In this document: positions 8,904-16,823 of the stretch, one piece after another | Layout: each line of letters opens with the position of its first letter | How positions within the stretch are numbered: the stretch's first letter is position 1 | Assembly: GCA_031363915.1 (NCBI GenBank) | Contig: JANLVI010000007.1 | Coordinates: 62,001 to 126,000, forward strand | DNA from: JANLVI01 sp031363915 | GTDB lineage: Bacteria > Vulcanimicrobiota > Vulcanimicrobiia > Vulcanimicrobiales > Vulcanimicrobiaceae | Direction: 5' to 3' | DNA: 64,000 bases | Position numbers and translations under genes: made by a program | Notes under the pieces: generated by a model | The model's input: only the letters and a program-made list of their open reading frames with translations | What the model was told of the DNA's origin: nothing | Databases searched by the model: none

Positions 8904-10277
8904 ATGATCGACTTCCTAGCTTGGCGTCCGACGACGGCTCAAAAGCGGGCAGCAACAGCAAGCCTGGCCTTTATGCTCGTCGTCTCGGCTGTCTCGACGC
9001 CATTCGCGAGGATCGCAGGGCCGCAGCTACCGGTCGCGATCGCCGCCATTTTTGGCGTGATTTGCTTTGCAAGCACCATCACGGCGGTGCTCTTCTTCAG
9101 CCAATACCGCACCACACGGGCGACGCCGCTGGGCATTCTGGGCTTTGCTTACGCATATCTCGCGTTTACACAACTCATCTATATTCTGACGTATCCCGGT
9201 GTGTTCGGCCCGCTCGGGATGCCGGGCTCGCACCGCTCCACCTCGAGTTGGATTTACTACATCACCCGGCTCGGGTTTGCGGGCCTGGTCATGTTGTACG
9301 CGTGGTCGCGGGTAGCGTTCGCGGATTCAGAGAAACGCGACGGAGGCCCGTTTCTCTGGCGTTTGATCGTCGGCTTCTCAGCCTTCGCCCTCGCCGCCGT
9401 TGCCACGACGTTCGTATTCGATCTGCCGCCGACGTTTTTGGACGGTGCGTGGACGCCCACGATGCGCTACGGACTCTTGCCGACCACAGCGACCGTCCTG
9501 CTCGCGTCAATCGCCATCCTGATTCGATTCACCAAGCGCGACACGATCGTCGATTTGTGGCTGAGCGTCGCGCTCACGGCGAGCATTCTGGATTTGTATC
9601 TGACGTTTCTTGGTCTCAACGCGTATACGCTGGGCTGGTGGCTCGCGCGCGTCGCAATCCTCACCTCGTCGACGTCGATTCTCGTTATTTTTCTCTATCA
9701 GATCGACCGCATGTACGGACAGCTCGGTACGATGGCGCGCCATCTCTCCGAACAGGCGCTGGTCGACGGTCTCACCGGTATCGCCAATCGGCGCGCGTTC
9801 GATCAGTATGCGTCGACCGCGCTGCGCATGGCGCTCCGGCACAATCACGATATCGCCGTCATGATCATCGACATCGATCACTTCAAAATGTACAACGACA
9901 CGTTCGGCCATCTCGCTGGCGATGACTGTCTGCGCCGGGTCGCCACAACGATCAACGAACAGATCGGCCGACCGAGTGACTTTGCCGCGCGCTACGGCGG
10001 TGAAGAATTCGTCGTCGTGCTCATCGACATCGATCGCGCCGGCGCCGCCATCGTGGCAGAACGCATCCGCGTCGCGATTTTAGCCGAAGCGATTCCGCAC
10101 GCCCCTCAGGCGGGGCACTTCGTGACCGCCAGCCTCGGAGCGTGCATGCTGCACGACGGACGCGCGACGGCAGAAGAACTCATTGGGTGTGCCGACGCCG
10201 CACTGTATCAAGCCAAGGCGCAAGGTCGCAATCGCGTAGTAGTCGTCGATGCCGGTCACGCGGCGGCGCGGACCTAG
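8904..10277 (+). CDS. MASE4-type membrane diguanylate cyclase
   Basis: The protein (457 residues) has an N-terminal membrane sensor of about eight segments (residues 15-270) resembling MASE4, then a GGDEF domain. The active loop is GGEEF (about residue 365) and an RPSD inhibitory I-site lies five residues before it, so it should make c-di-GMP from two GTP and be subject to product inhibition. Metal and substrate residues in IDIDHFKMYNDTFGH are intact. No EAL domain is present. It is convergent with the ABC operon, overlapping its last gene by 4 nt. Confidence 0.9.
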   Translation: MIDFLAWRPTTAQKRAATASLAFMLVVSAVSTPFARIAGPQLPVAIAAIFGVICFASTITAVLFFSQYRTTRATPLGILGFAYAYLAFTQLIYILTYPGVFGPLGMPGSHRSTSSWIYYITRLGFAGLVMLYAWSRVAFADSEKRDGGPFLWRLIVGFSAFALAAVATTFVFDLPPTFLDGAWTPTMRYGLLPTTATVLLASIAILIRFTKRDTIVDLWLSVALTASILDLYLTFLGLNAYTLGWWLARVAILTSSTSILVIFLYQIDRMYGQLGTMARHLSEQALVDGLTGIANRRAFDQYASTALRMALRHNHDIAVMIIDIDHFKMYNDTFGHLAGDDCLRRVATTINEQIGRPSDFAARYGGEEFVVVLIDIDRAGAAIVAERIRVAILAEAIPHAPQAGHFVTASLGACMLHDGRATAEELIGCADAALYQAKAQGRNRVVVVDAGHAAART

Positions 10278-11014
10278 GCTTCCAGTCGGCGCCAGCGCAG
10301 GACGGCAATCGCAAGACCCAGCGCCACAATCACTGACGCATCAAGAATAGAGAACCATCCAAACGTAGCGATGTGCGGCATTGCGCTTCCGCGACTTTGG
10401 AACCCGAAGCCAAACAAACGCAGCGGATTCAGATAATCGAGCACATCAATCGCGCGGGCGATCAAGGGGGGCAGACCCATCGACGGTGCGGCTTGCAAAA
10501 TGAGCAACACCGGCCAAGCAAGACCGGCGATCGCGCCCGCACGACGACTCTGACCCGAGGTGACGCCTTGCACCAACATGTAAAACGAGATAGCGCTTAA
10601 CAGCTCCACTGCCAGGCGCGCGAAACTCTGCGAATCGACGGACACCGGCACTATTCCGCCGTAAATCGCCAAGATCCCGATCGTCCAGACTAGCGTCGTT
10701 GGAAACACGCAGACGAGCGCCACAACGTCGACGGCGAGCACAGAGGCTAGGACGCCCATGCGACCTGATGGCTTCGTCCAGGCGATATCAAGATGGCCAG
10801 CGACATGATGCGCGAGACTCGTCGCAAGCGTCGTTGAGAAAACGGCCGTCACGAAAGCGCTAACGAGGCCGATTGATTCGATCTCAGGGATAACAAAGTG
10901 AAGGCTATTTTTCGAGTAGAATCGCCCGATTACCGCGACCACCGTCGCGCCAAACAGAACGAGCCCGTAGATTCCGAGTGCGCGACGTGCGCGCAAAAAT
11001 TCAACGTACCACAT
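10274..11014 (-). CDS. ABC-2 type permease (second copy)
   Basis: This 246-residue protein has six predicted membrane segments and starts MWYVEFLRARRALGIYGL, closely similar to the N-terminus of the neighbouring permease, so the two are paralogues from a tandem duplication. I set the start at the ATG at 11014 by that match; a longer in-frame start at 11071 would run into the upstream gene. It should form the membrane channel with its partner and the ATPase encoded upstream. Confidence 0.85.
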   Translation of the reverse strand: MWYVEFLRARRALGIYGLVLFGATVVAVIGRFYSKNSLHFVIPEIESIGLVSAFVTAVFSTTLATSLAHHVAGHLDIAWTKPSGRMGVLASVLAVDVVALVCVFPTTLVWTIGILAIYGGIVPVSVDSQSFARLAVELLSAISFYMLVQGVTSGQSRRAGAIAGLAWPVLLILQAAPSMGLPPLIARAIDVLDYLNPLRLFGFGFQSRGSAMPHIATFGWFSILDASVIVALGLAIAVLRWRRLEA

Positions 11015-11015
11015 C

Positions 11016-11759
11016 TTAGACTTCCAACCGGCGCCACTGCACGAGCGCAAGTACGAAACCGAGCGCGACAATCAGCACCGCGTCCCCGAGCGCGATCGGC
11101 GACCACGTTTCTAGACCGAGCATATTGTAGTTATGTCCGAGGTGCATGTTCGTCGAGAGAAGCGCGAGCGGATTAAAGTAGTTGATAGCGACGATCGCCT
11201 GGTGGACGAATGGCGGAACGGGCGCGGGGATCACTCCGCCGGCAAGGAGCATGACAGGCCACGCTAAACCGGCGAGCATCCCGGCACGGCGGCCAACCGC
11301 AGACGTCACGCCTTGCACGATCGCATAGAGTGCGATCGGAAAAAGCAACTCGGCCGCGACGTGGCCGAGTTGCGATGTCGTGTAATCGAGATGCGAGCCG
11401 AAGACGGCGTTGATCGAGATCGCGACGACCAGCGTCACGACGTATGCGACGGCGAGAGCACCGATATCGATCGCGAACGTTTGAGCGATGAGTCGGTCGC
11501 GAGGGATTGGTTTGGTCCACGCGATTTCCAGGTGACCGTTGACGTGACTCGAGAGGCTCGTCGCGAGGACCGTGCCGAGGATGGCGATCACGAGTCCGGA
11601 GGTGACCGTCAAAATGTCGATCGGCGTATGGATGGGTCCGGATTGCGGATAGACGTTCACGTTGACTCGTACGAGCAGCGCGAGCGCGACGATTGCGGCG
11701 ACGATGATTCCATACACGGTGAGGGCGCGGCGCGCTCGCACGTATTCGATATACCACAT
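11016..11759 (-). CDS. ABC-2 type permease (first copy)
   Basis: The 247-residue product has six hydrophobic segments and starts MWYIEYVRARRALTVYGI. It conserves the SLSSHVNGHLEIAWTKP cytoplasmic segment also seen in its paralogue (SLAHHVAGHLDIAWTKP). It lies 1 nt after the ATPase gene and 1 nt before the second permease. This ATPase plus two ABC-2 permeases under a small GntR regulator is the YtrA-type arrangement, usually linked to cell-envelope stress or antibiotic response. Confidence 0.87.
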   Translation of the reverse strand: MWYIEYVRARRALTVYGIIVAAIVALALLVRVNVNVYPQSGPIHTPIDILTVTSGLVIAILGTVLATSLSSHVNGHLEIAWTKPIPRDRLIAQTFAIDIGALAVAYVVTLVVAISINAVFGSHLDYTTSQLGHVAAELLFPIALYAIVQGVTSAVGRRAGMLAGLAWPVMLLAGGVIPAPVPPFVHQAIVAINYFNPLALLSTNMHLGHNYNMLGLETWSPIALGDAVLIVALGFVLALVQWRRLEV

Positions 11760-11760
11760 A

Positions 11761-12663
11761 CTACACGTCCTCTAAGGTGTTGGCGCGCGGCTCTTCGACC
11801 GCGTTGAAAAAGATTTCTTCGAGGTTGAGATTGAGAATCGCGAGGTTGTTTGGCGCGTGCGCGCTTATCGCAACTGCGATCGCGTCGTGATCGCTCTGCA
11901 CGAAGGCACGCATCGTGTTCCCACGCCACTCGATGCGCCGCACGCGCAGGTCGGAGGCCAGTCCGTTCAAATCGGGTTTGCGGTCGAACGTCGCCTCGAT
12001 AAGTTTTTCATTATCTTTGAGTTCGTCAACGATTCCATCGACGATGAGTTTGCCGCGTTTGAGGATTGCAACGCGATCGGCAGCCCGCTCGACTTGACCG
12101 ATTTGGTGGGATGAGAAGAGGATCGTCGCGCCGTTGGCCGCAGCTTCGATCAAGAGATCGAGCACCGCACGTTGATTGATGGGATCGAGTCCTGAGGCCG
12201 GCTCGTCGAGAATCATCACGCTCGGCCGGATCGCAAAAGCGAGCGCTAGGGCGAACGCCGTCTTCTGGCCTTTCGAATACTTGCGTACGCGTTTGCGCGC
12301 ATCCAGGTCGAAGATCGCAAGCATCTTGCGGGCGCGGACGATTTCAAACGTATGATACGCGTGCTTCGCCATCGAGAAATGTTCTTCGCCCGTCATATCG
12401 TCGTAGAGCGCGCTGCGTTCGGGGATGAACGCGACGCGTTCGAACATCGCGGCTCGTGGCGGGCCGCCGAGGATTGAGATGCGTCCCGCGGTCGGGCGGG
12501 CAAGGCCGACGAGGCATTTGATCGTCGAAGTTTTGCCGGCGCCGTTTGGGCCGAGCAATCCGCAGATCGAGCCTTCGGGCACGTCGAGCGTGAGTTGCGA
12601 AACGGCTTCGAAGTCGCCGTAGCGTTTGGTGAATCCGTCGATTGCGATGGGACCGGTCATCAT
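11761..12663 (-). CDS. ABC transporter ATP-binding protein (YtrB-like)
   Basis: The 300-residue ATPase has Walker A GPNGAGKTS, a YSKGQK signature loop (a variant of LSGGQ), Walker B VMILDEPASGLDP and the switch histidine in FSSHQIGQVE. The C-terminal third is a variable domain. It powers the two ABC-2 permeases downstream. Its start overlaps the GntR gene stop by 4 nt. Confidence 0.93.
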   Translation of the reverse strand: MMTGPIAIDGFTKRYGDFEAVSQLTLDVPEGSICGLLGPNGAGKTSTIKCLVGLARPTAGRISILGGPPRAAMFERVAFIPERSALYDDMTGEEHFSMAKHAYHTFEIVRARKMLAIFDLDARKRVRKYSKGQKTAFALALAFAIRPSVMILDEPASGLDPINQRAVLDLLIEAAANGATILFSSHQIGQVERAADRVAILKRGKLIVDGIVDELKDNEKLIEATFDRKPDLNGLASDLRVRRIEWRGNTMRAFVQSDHDAIAVAISAHAPNNLAILNLNLEEIFFNAVEEPRANTLEDV

Positions 12664-13067
12664 TGGTTCTCCGTCGGGTACCAGCGTGCGACGAGCGTCG
12701 CGATCAGGGCGGTCAGTTCCGCTCGCGAGACGCCTATCGAGCGGGCGTCGCGGATGGCGGCTTCGAGGGCGCCGGCGGCCACATCGGCGAGCGCGCGGCG
12801 GGCAAGCGGTGCGGCACCGTCACGGTTTTTCACAAACGAGCCGCGGCCGGGGCTGGTCTCGATCACTTCCTCGCGTTCGAGATCGCGGTAGGCGCGGGCC
12901 ACGGTGTTGGGATTGACGGTGAGTTCGAGAGCGAGCGCCTTCACGGTGGGGAGGCGTTCGCCGGGGGCGAGCGCACCGACGGCCACCGATCGTTTTACTT
13001 GATCGATCAGCTGGACGTAGATCGGAACGCCGCTGCGAGTATCGATATTCAAGTTCACGGGAACCAA
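12660..13067 (-). CDS. GntR family regulator, YtrA subfamily
   Basis: The 135-residue protein has the GntR winged helix (SGVPIYVQLIDQVKRSVAVG, then LPTVKALALELTVNPNTVARAY) and only a short C-terminal helical tail, which defines the YtrA subfamily. It most likely represses its own operon. The start is uncertain: the TTG at 13067 lies 1 nt after the stop of a 39-codon ORF, and a GTG at 13058 is the alternative. No good ribosome site precedes either, which fits translational coupling to the leader ORF. Confidence 0.88.
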   Translation of the reverse strand: MVPVNLNIDTRSGVPIYVQLIDQVKRSVAVGALAPGERLPTVKALALELTVNPNTVARAYRDLEREEVIETSPGRGSFVKNRDGAAPLARRALADVAAGALEAAIRDARSIGVSRAELTALIATLVARWYPTENQ

Positions 13068-13068
13068 A

Positions 13069-13188
13069 TTAAAACTTCGGGCCCCAGCCGCCGAACATAC
13101 GGACGTCGGCCGGCGGGAGGGCGAGCGAACGGCGCTCGTTCGACTCGGGGATCGCGATGGGGCGGGGACGATTCACACGAACGGTCAT
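13069..13188 (-). CDS. 39-residue leader ORF of the GntR/ABC operon
   Basis: An ATG-initiated 39-codon frame (MTVRVNRPRPIAIPESNERR... ending MFGGWGPKF) lies between the operon promoter and the regulator gene. Its TAA stop is 1 nt from the TTG of the GntR gene, a typical coupling arrangement. The peptide is basic and proline-rich at the N-terminus, with no hydrophobic segment. It could be a leader peptide for coupling or attenuation, or a small functional protein. I do not recognise a family. Confidence 0.55.
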   Translation of the reverse strand: MTVRVNRPRPIAIPESNERRSLALPPADVRMFGGWGPKF

Positions 13189-13215
13189 TGCTGTGTACTT
13201 TCTGCGCTATTGAAC

Positions 13216-13255
13216 TAGCACATTAGTACAATAGCACATTAAAGCAGCGTGTCAA
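13216..13255 (-). promoter_or_regulatory. Promoter and GntR operator of the ABC operon
   Basis: On the minus strand a consensus -35 TTGACA (13250-13255) is separated by 16 nt from TATTGT (13228-13233). A 10-bp direct repeat TAGCACATTA occurs at 13216-13225 and 13232-13241, 16 bp apart, with GTACAA between, so the repeats overlap the -10 and flank the start point. This is a good candidate for autoregulation by the YtrA-like repressor. Predicted transcripts begin about 33 nt before the leader ORF. Confidence 0.65.
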
Positions 13256-13290
13256 GGGGGTGGCCTAAGCTTGTTCAAACTCCCGAGCCC

Positions 13291-13785
13291 ATGCAGACGA
13301 AGCGAATCGATCCGGAGCCCGGGCAAGAATCGGTCTGGGACTACCCTCGACCGCCAGCGATCCAGCCGAACCAAAAATCGCTGCGGGTCGAATTTGCCGG
13401 TATCGTGATCGCGCAGACAAACCGCGGCTTTCGCGTGCTCGAGACGAGCCATCCGCCCGTCTATTATCTTCCGCCGGATGACTGCGACCTGAGCGTCCTG
13501 CGGCGCGGCGCGGCGACGTCGTTTTGTGAGTTCAAAGGCGTCGCCAACTATTACGACATCGTCGTCGGCGATCGGATTTCGCGCGACGCGGGATGGTTTT
13601 ACGCGCAACCCTCCGCGCGTTTCGCCGCGCTCGCCAATCATGTCGCGTTTTACGCAGCGCGGGTCGATTCGTGCTCGGTCGACGACGAACTCGTCCAGCC
13701 GCAGCCGGGTGATTTTTATGGCGGCTGGATTACCAAGAGTATCGTCGGCCCGTTCAAAGGATCTAGCGGCACGTGGGGTTGGTAA
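13291..13785 (+). CDS. DUF427 domain protein
   Basis: The 164-residue product matches the DUF427 family: it has SVWDYPRPPAI, the strand pair RVEFAGIVIAQTNRGFRVLETSHPPVYYLPPDD, and CEFKGVANYYDI...AGWFYAQP. The family is a small beta-rich fold of unknown function found widely in bacteria and fungi. I chose the ATG at 13291 because an upstream GTG at 13249 would fall inside the divergent promoter. The downstream gene overlaps its end by 13 nt. Confidence 0.85.
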   Translation: MQTKRIDPEPGQESVWDYPRPPAIQPNQKSLRVEFAGIVIAQTNRGFRVLETSHPPVYYLPPDDCDLSVLRRGAATSFCEFKGVANYYDIVVGDRISRDAGWFYAQPSARFAALANHVAFYAARVDSCSVDDELVQPQPGDFYGGWITKSIVGPFKGSSGTWGW

Positions 13786-15227
13786 ACGGCGCGCGCGCGG
13801 GCCTCTTCCGCGGTCCGCAGTCACTGCGGCTCCGCGGGGAATGGGCGCTGCTTGCGATGTGCATCATCCTCGTCGCCGTCGTCGTGCCCGGCCTCGCGCG
13901 GCTCATCGGCAACTCCTTTGCCATCCAAGAATTCGCGCTGATCATCATCGGCGGCATGCTGCTCATCTCGCTCGGCCGCGGTCGGCTGCTCGGCTCGAGT
14001 ATCCGCGTGCACGAAAAACAGTTCGGCGACATAGCAGAACTCGTGACAGACTGCGCGCGGACGCTTGGCACATCGGTGCCGCAGGTCTTCGTGCGCGACG
14101 ACCCGTTCGTGCCGCTCGTTGCGATCGGGATCGGCGAGCCGTACGCGCTCATCATCTCCGCCCAATGGGTCGGTCATCTCAAACCGCAAGAGATGCGCTT
14201 TCTCGTCGGCCGCGAACTCGCGCACATCGCGGCGGGCCATACGCGACTCACGTCGCTCCTCAGTACGAACGGTCGCGAAAATCCGCTCGTCGCCTTTGCC
14301 TTCGGTGCGTGGCTCCGGCGCATCGAATACACCGCCGACCGGGTTGGTTTACTGTGCTGCGATTCGCTCGAGAACGCGTACGATGCAATCGCCGTTTCGG
14401 CGTTCCACGCGCTCGGCCGAACGATCGATCATCGCGCCTTCGCCGAACAGCGTGCCTCCATCGAAAGCGATCAGACACTTCGGATGGGTGAATGGCTGAG
14501 CGCGACACCGTATGCGACTAATCGCATGCACGCGCTCGCCGCGTTCACCGCACATCCGCTCTATGCCGCATGGCGCCCACGATTTGAAAGCGGTTACCCC
14601 GTCGTCGCACCGGCCAGCGCCGACCGCAGCGGCGGTGTGCCGATCAAAGCATTCGCGAGTTTTCCGCGCCGCATTGCGGCATTCACGATCGACAGCACGC
14701 TCGTGTCGATTATTTTTTCGAAGGCCGTCGAGATCAAGGCTGATTTGAGCGCGCCCGCTGCAGCCGTCGCGCCCGGCGCGATAAAAGCCGCAAAAGCAAT
14801 CGGCGAACTCGCACACAAAACCGACGACCCCGATGCCAAAGCCGGTCTCGAAGCAGCACAGCAGGCACTTGCACAATTTCCCGCGAGCACGACGTCTTTG
14901 CTCCATCTCCCGCACATTACGTTCGACCCCGGCCTCTTTCTCTTCGCATACGTGATCTTGCTTGTCGCGATCGCAGGTCAGACATTCGGGATGATGGTCA
15001 TGGATCTGCGCGTCGTCACGGACCGCTTCTCCCGTGTCGGGCTTGGCCGCGCGATCGCGCGTTACGTCGTTGGCTTGCTCACGTTTTTCTTTATCTACGG
15101 CTTCGTTCGCATGTTCTCACGCGTTCAGCCGTTCGAAAAGATGACCGGCACGCGGCTCGTGCAAGGCAACGCGGTGCCTCAATCGACGCCTCCGCTCTTT
15201 ACCGAACCGCAGCCGCAGCGCGCGTAA
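13773..15227 (+). CDS. M48-like peptidase domain fused to RDD membrane domain
   Basis: The protein (484 residues) begins with two membrane segments, followed by a soluble M48-type domain (about residues 70-270) with VPQVFVRDDPF and the helix LVGRELAHIAAGHTRL, then RRIEYTADRVGLL. The expected zinc motif HExxH reads RELAH here, so the first histidine ligand is Arg. The C-terminal part (about 290-455) is an RDD membrane domain with FPRRIAAFTIDSTLVSIIF. Protease activity is doubtful. The GTG start is tentative; a TTG at 13779 is possible. It ends convergent with yihY, overlapping by 29 nt. Confidence 0.75.
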   Translation: MGLVNGARAGLFRGPQSLRLRGEWALLAMCIILVAVVVPGLARLIGNSFAIQEFALIIIGGMLLISLGRGRLLGSSIRVHEKQFGDIAELVTDCARTLGTSVPQVFVRDDPFVPLVAIGIGEPYALIISAQWVGHLKPQEMRFLVGRELAHIAAGHTRLTSLLSTNGRENPLVAFAFGAWLRRIEYTADRVGLLCCDSLENAYDAIAVSAFHALGRTIDHRAFAEQRASIESDQTLRMGEWLSATPYATNRMHALAAFTAHPLYAAWRPRFESGYPVVAPASADRSGGVPIKAFASFPRRIAAFTIDSTLVSIIFSKAVEIKADLSAPAAAVAPGAIKAAKAIGELAHKTDDPDAKAGLEAAQQALAQFPASTTSLLHLPHITFDPGLFLFAYVILLVAIAGQTFGMMVMDLRVVTDRFSRVGLGRAIARYVVGLLTFFFIYGFVRMFSRVQPFEKMTGTRLVQGNAVPQSTPPLFTEPQPQRA

Positions 15228-16122
15228 TCGGTGCGACGCGTGGGACGCTTACCGTACCGGCGAGCGAGCCGTGTCGACGCGTCCAGACCTTGGTGAGTTC
15301 CGCACCCAAGAGCAACACGAGTGCCGAGTAATATGCCCAGAGTAAGATGGCAAGCACGGAGCCTGCCGCGCCGTAATTCGATGTGACGCCGCTCTTGCTT
15401 AAGTAGAACGCGATCGCCAACTGACCGATCTCGAAAAGCACCGCCGTTGCGAATCCGCCGAACCACACGTCACGCCATTCGATGCGAACGTTGGGGAGGT
15501 AGCGCAGGATCATGGCGAAGAGGACGCCGAGCACGCCGATCGAGACGAGCACATTGACGCCGCTCAAAATAGTCGCCAGCCCGGGGAACGGCAGCAGTGC
15601 GGTGAGATAGGTCGCGACAAATGCGAGCGTGGCGCTTGCTAGGAAGCTCGCCAGCATCGTCACGCCGATCCCGATCACCATTCCGATCGCCTGGAATTTA
15701 TTTTTTACGATCTCACCGATCGAACCGTGCGGCGCCTCGACGCCCCAGACGGTGTTGAGCGCGTCTTCGAGCGCGGCGAACACGCCGGAGGCACCGACGA
15801 GGACGAAAATCCACCCAACGATGCTGGCCAGCAGGCCGTTGTGCTGCTTGTAGCTACCCACGATCATGCCGTTGACGGTCGCACCGGCGTCTCGGCCCAT
15901 CGCAGCGGAAATCTGCTGTACGATCTTCTCTTGCACGATGTGATGACCGTGGCCACCGCCAGAGAGGCCGAAGTACCAGCCCGCGATCGCGATGGTGATA
16001 ATGATCAGCGGCGCGATTGCAAACACGGCTGAGTAAGCAACCGCCGCCGCTAAGCGGGGTACCTTATCGGTCGCAAACTCACGCCAGGTTTCCTTACCAA
16101 GCGCGAGCGCGTCAATCTTCAT
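15199..16122 (-). CDS. YihY/BrkB family inner membrane protein
   Basis: The 307-residue protein has about six membrane segments and the family features: the N-terminal amphipathic part (FATDKVPRLAAAVAYSAVFAIAPLIII), GWIFVLVGASGVFAALEDALNTVW, and a C-terminal YGAAGSVLAILLWAYYSALVLLLGAE. The role of YihY/BrkB proteins is poorly defined. The ATG at 16122 fits the family start (MKIDALALGKETWREF); the 101 residues available upstream are antisense to the next gene and not family-like. Confidence 0.88.
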   Translation of the reverse strand: MKIDALALGKETWREFATDKVPRLAAAVAYSAVFAIAPLIIITIAIAGWYFGLSGGGHGHHIVQEKIVQQISAAMGRDAGATVNGMIVGSYKQHNGLLASIVGWIFVLVGASGVFAALEDALNTVWGVEAPHGSIGEIVKNKFQAIGMVIGIGVTMLASFLASATLAFVATYLTALLPFPGLATILSGVNVLVSIGVLGVLFAMILRYLPNVRIEWRDVWFGGFATAVLFEIGQLAIAFYLSKSGVTSNYGAAGSVLAILLWAYYSALVLLLGAELTKVWTRRHGSLAGTVSVPRVAPITRAAAAVR

Positions 16123-16206
16123 GCTGCGTTGTTCCCCGGTCGTGCGGGCTCCACACGCGGCGGTTTGCGAGCAAGTCGCCAGCGGTACAAGATCATCAAC
16201 CCGCTT

Positions 16207-16773
16207 ATGGAGCACCGCATGACCGAACATCGCGCTTCGATTACGATCGCCGCACCCATCCACCAGGTGTACGCACTCTTCGAACGATTTGGCGACTACC
16301 CGAAGTTCATGTCGTACGTCAAGGACGTGCAGTTTGTCGACGGCGAGACCACGCGCTGGGTTGTCGATATTGCAGGACGTCACGAGTGGACGGCGGTCAA
16401 CGACACCTGGATCCCCGACCGACAAATTGGTTGGCGTTCGACCGAGGGATTTCGTAACTCCGGGCGCGTCGAATTTGTCGCGCTCGGTGCGGATCGAACG
16501 CAGGTCGACGTAACGATCTCGTACGATCCGCCCGCCGGACCGCTCGGGATGGCTGGCGAGGTGCTCGGCATCGGCGCGGCGTTCGAATCCGCCTTACAGC
16601 ACGACCTCGATGCCTTTGCGGCGATGGTGGAAACGGCGCCGCATGGGGGTCTCGATCCCAATTCCGCGGCTTACGTGTTGAACGTCCAGCGTAGCACGAC
16701 AGAAGCACCGTCCCCCGAGGCAGAAATACCCGTCGTTCCCGGTACATCGCGCGCGTCGCGCGACGCTTTGTAA
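16207..16773 (+). CDS. SRPBCC (polyketide cyclase/dehydrase-like) protein
   Basis: The first 150 residues of this 188-residue protein match the coenzyme Q-binding/START-like fold: ASITIAAPIHQVYALFERFGDYPKFMSYVKDV and the following strand-rich region through TQVDVTISYDPPAG. Such proteins bind hydrophobic ligands. The last 40 residues are low-complexity and acidic. ATGs at 16207 and 16219 are both possible starts. It is divergent from yihY. Confidence 0.8.
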   Translation: MEHRMTEHRASITIAAPIHQVYALFERFGDYPKFMSYVKDVQFVDGETTRWVVDIAGRHEWTAVNDTWIPDRQIGWRSTEGFRNSGRVEFVALGADRTQVDVTISYDPPAGPLGMAGEVLGIGAAFESALQHDLDAFAAMVETAPHGGLDPNSAAYVLNVQRSTTEAPSPEAEIPVVPGTSRASRDAL

Positions 16774-16823
16774 CCAAAAAAAACCGAGGGTGGGCCTCTC
16801 GTCCTAGGGAAGAAGTCAGGCCG

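Noticed and set aside
13092..13105. CGAACATACGGACG, half of a LexA box
   Set aside because: The right half is not GTTCG, it sits in the 39-codon ORF, and no promoter pair surrounds it.
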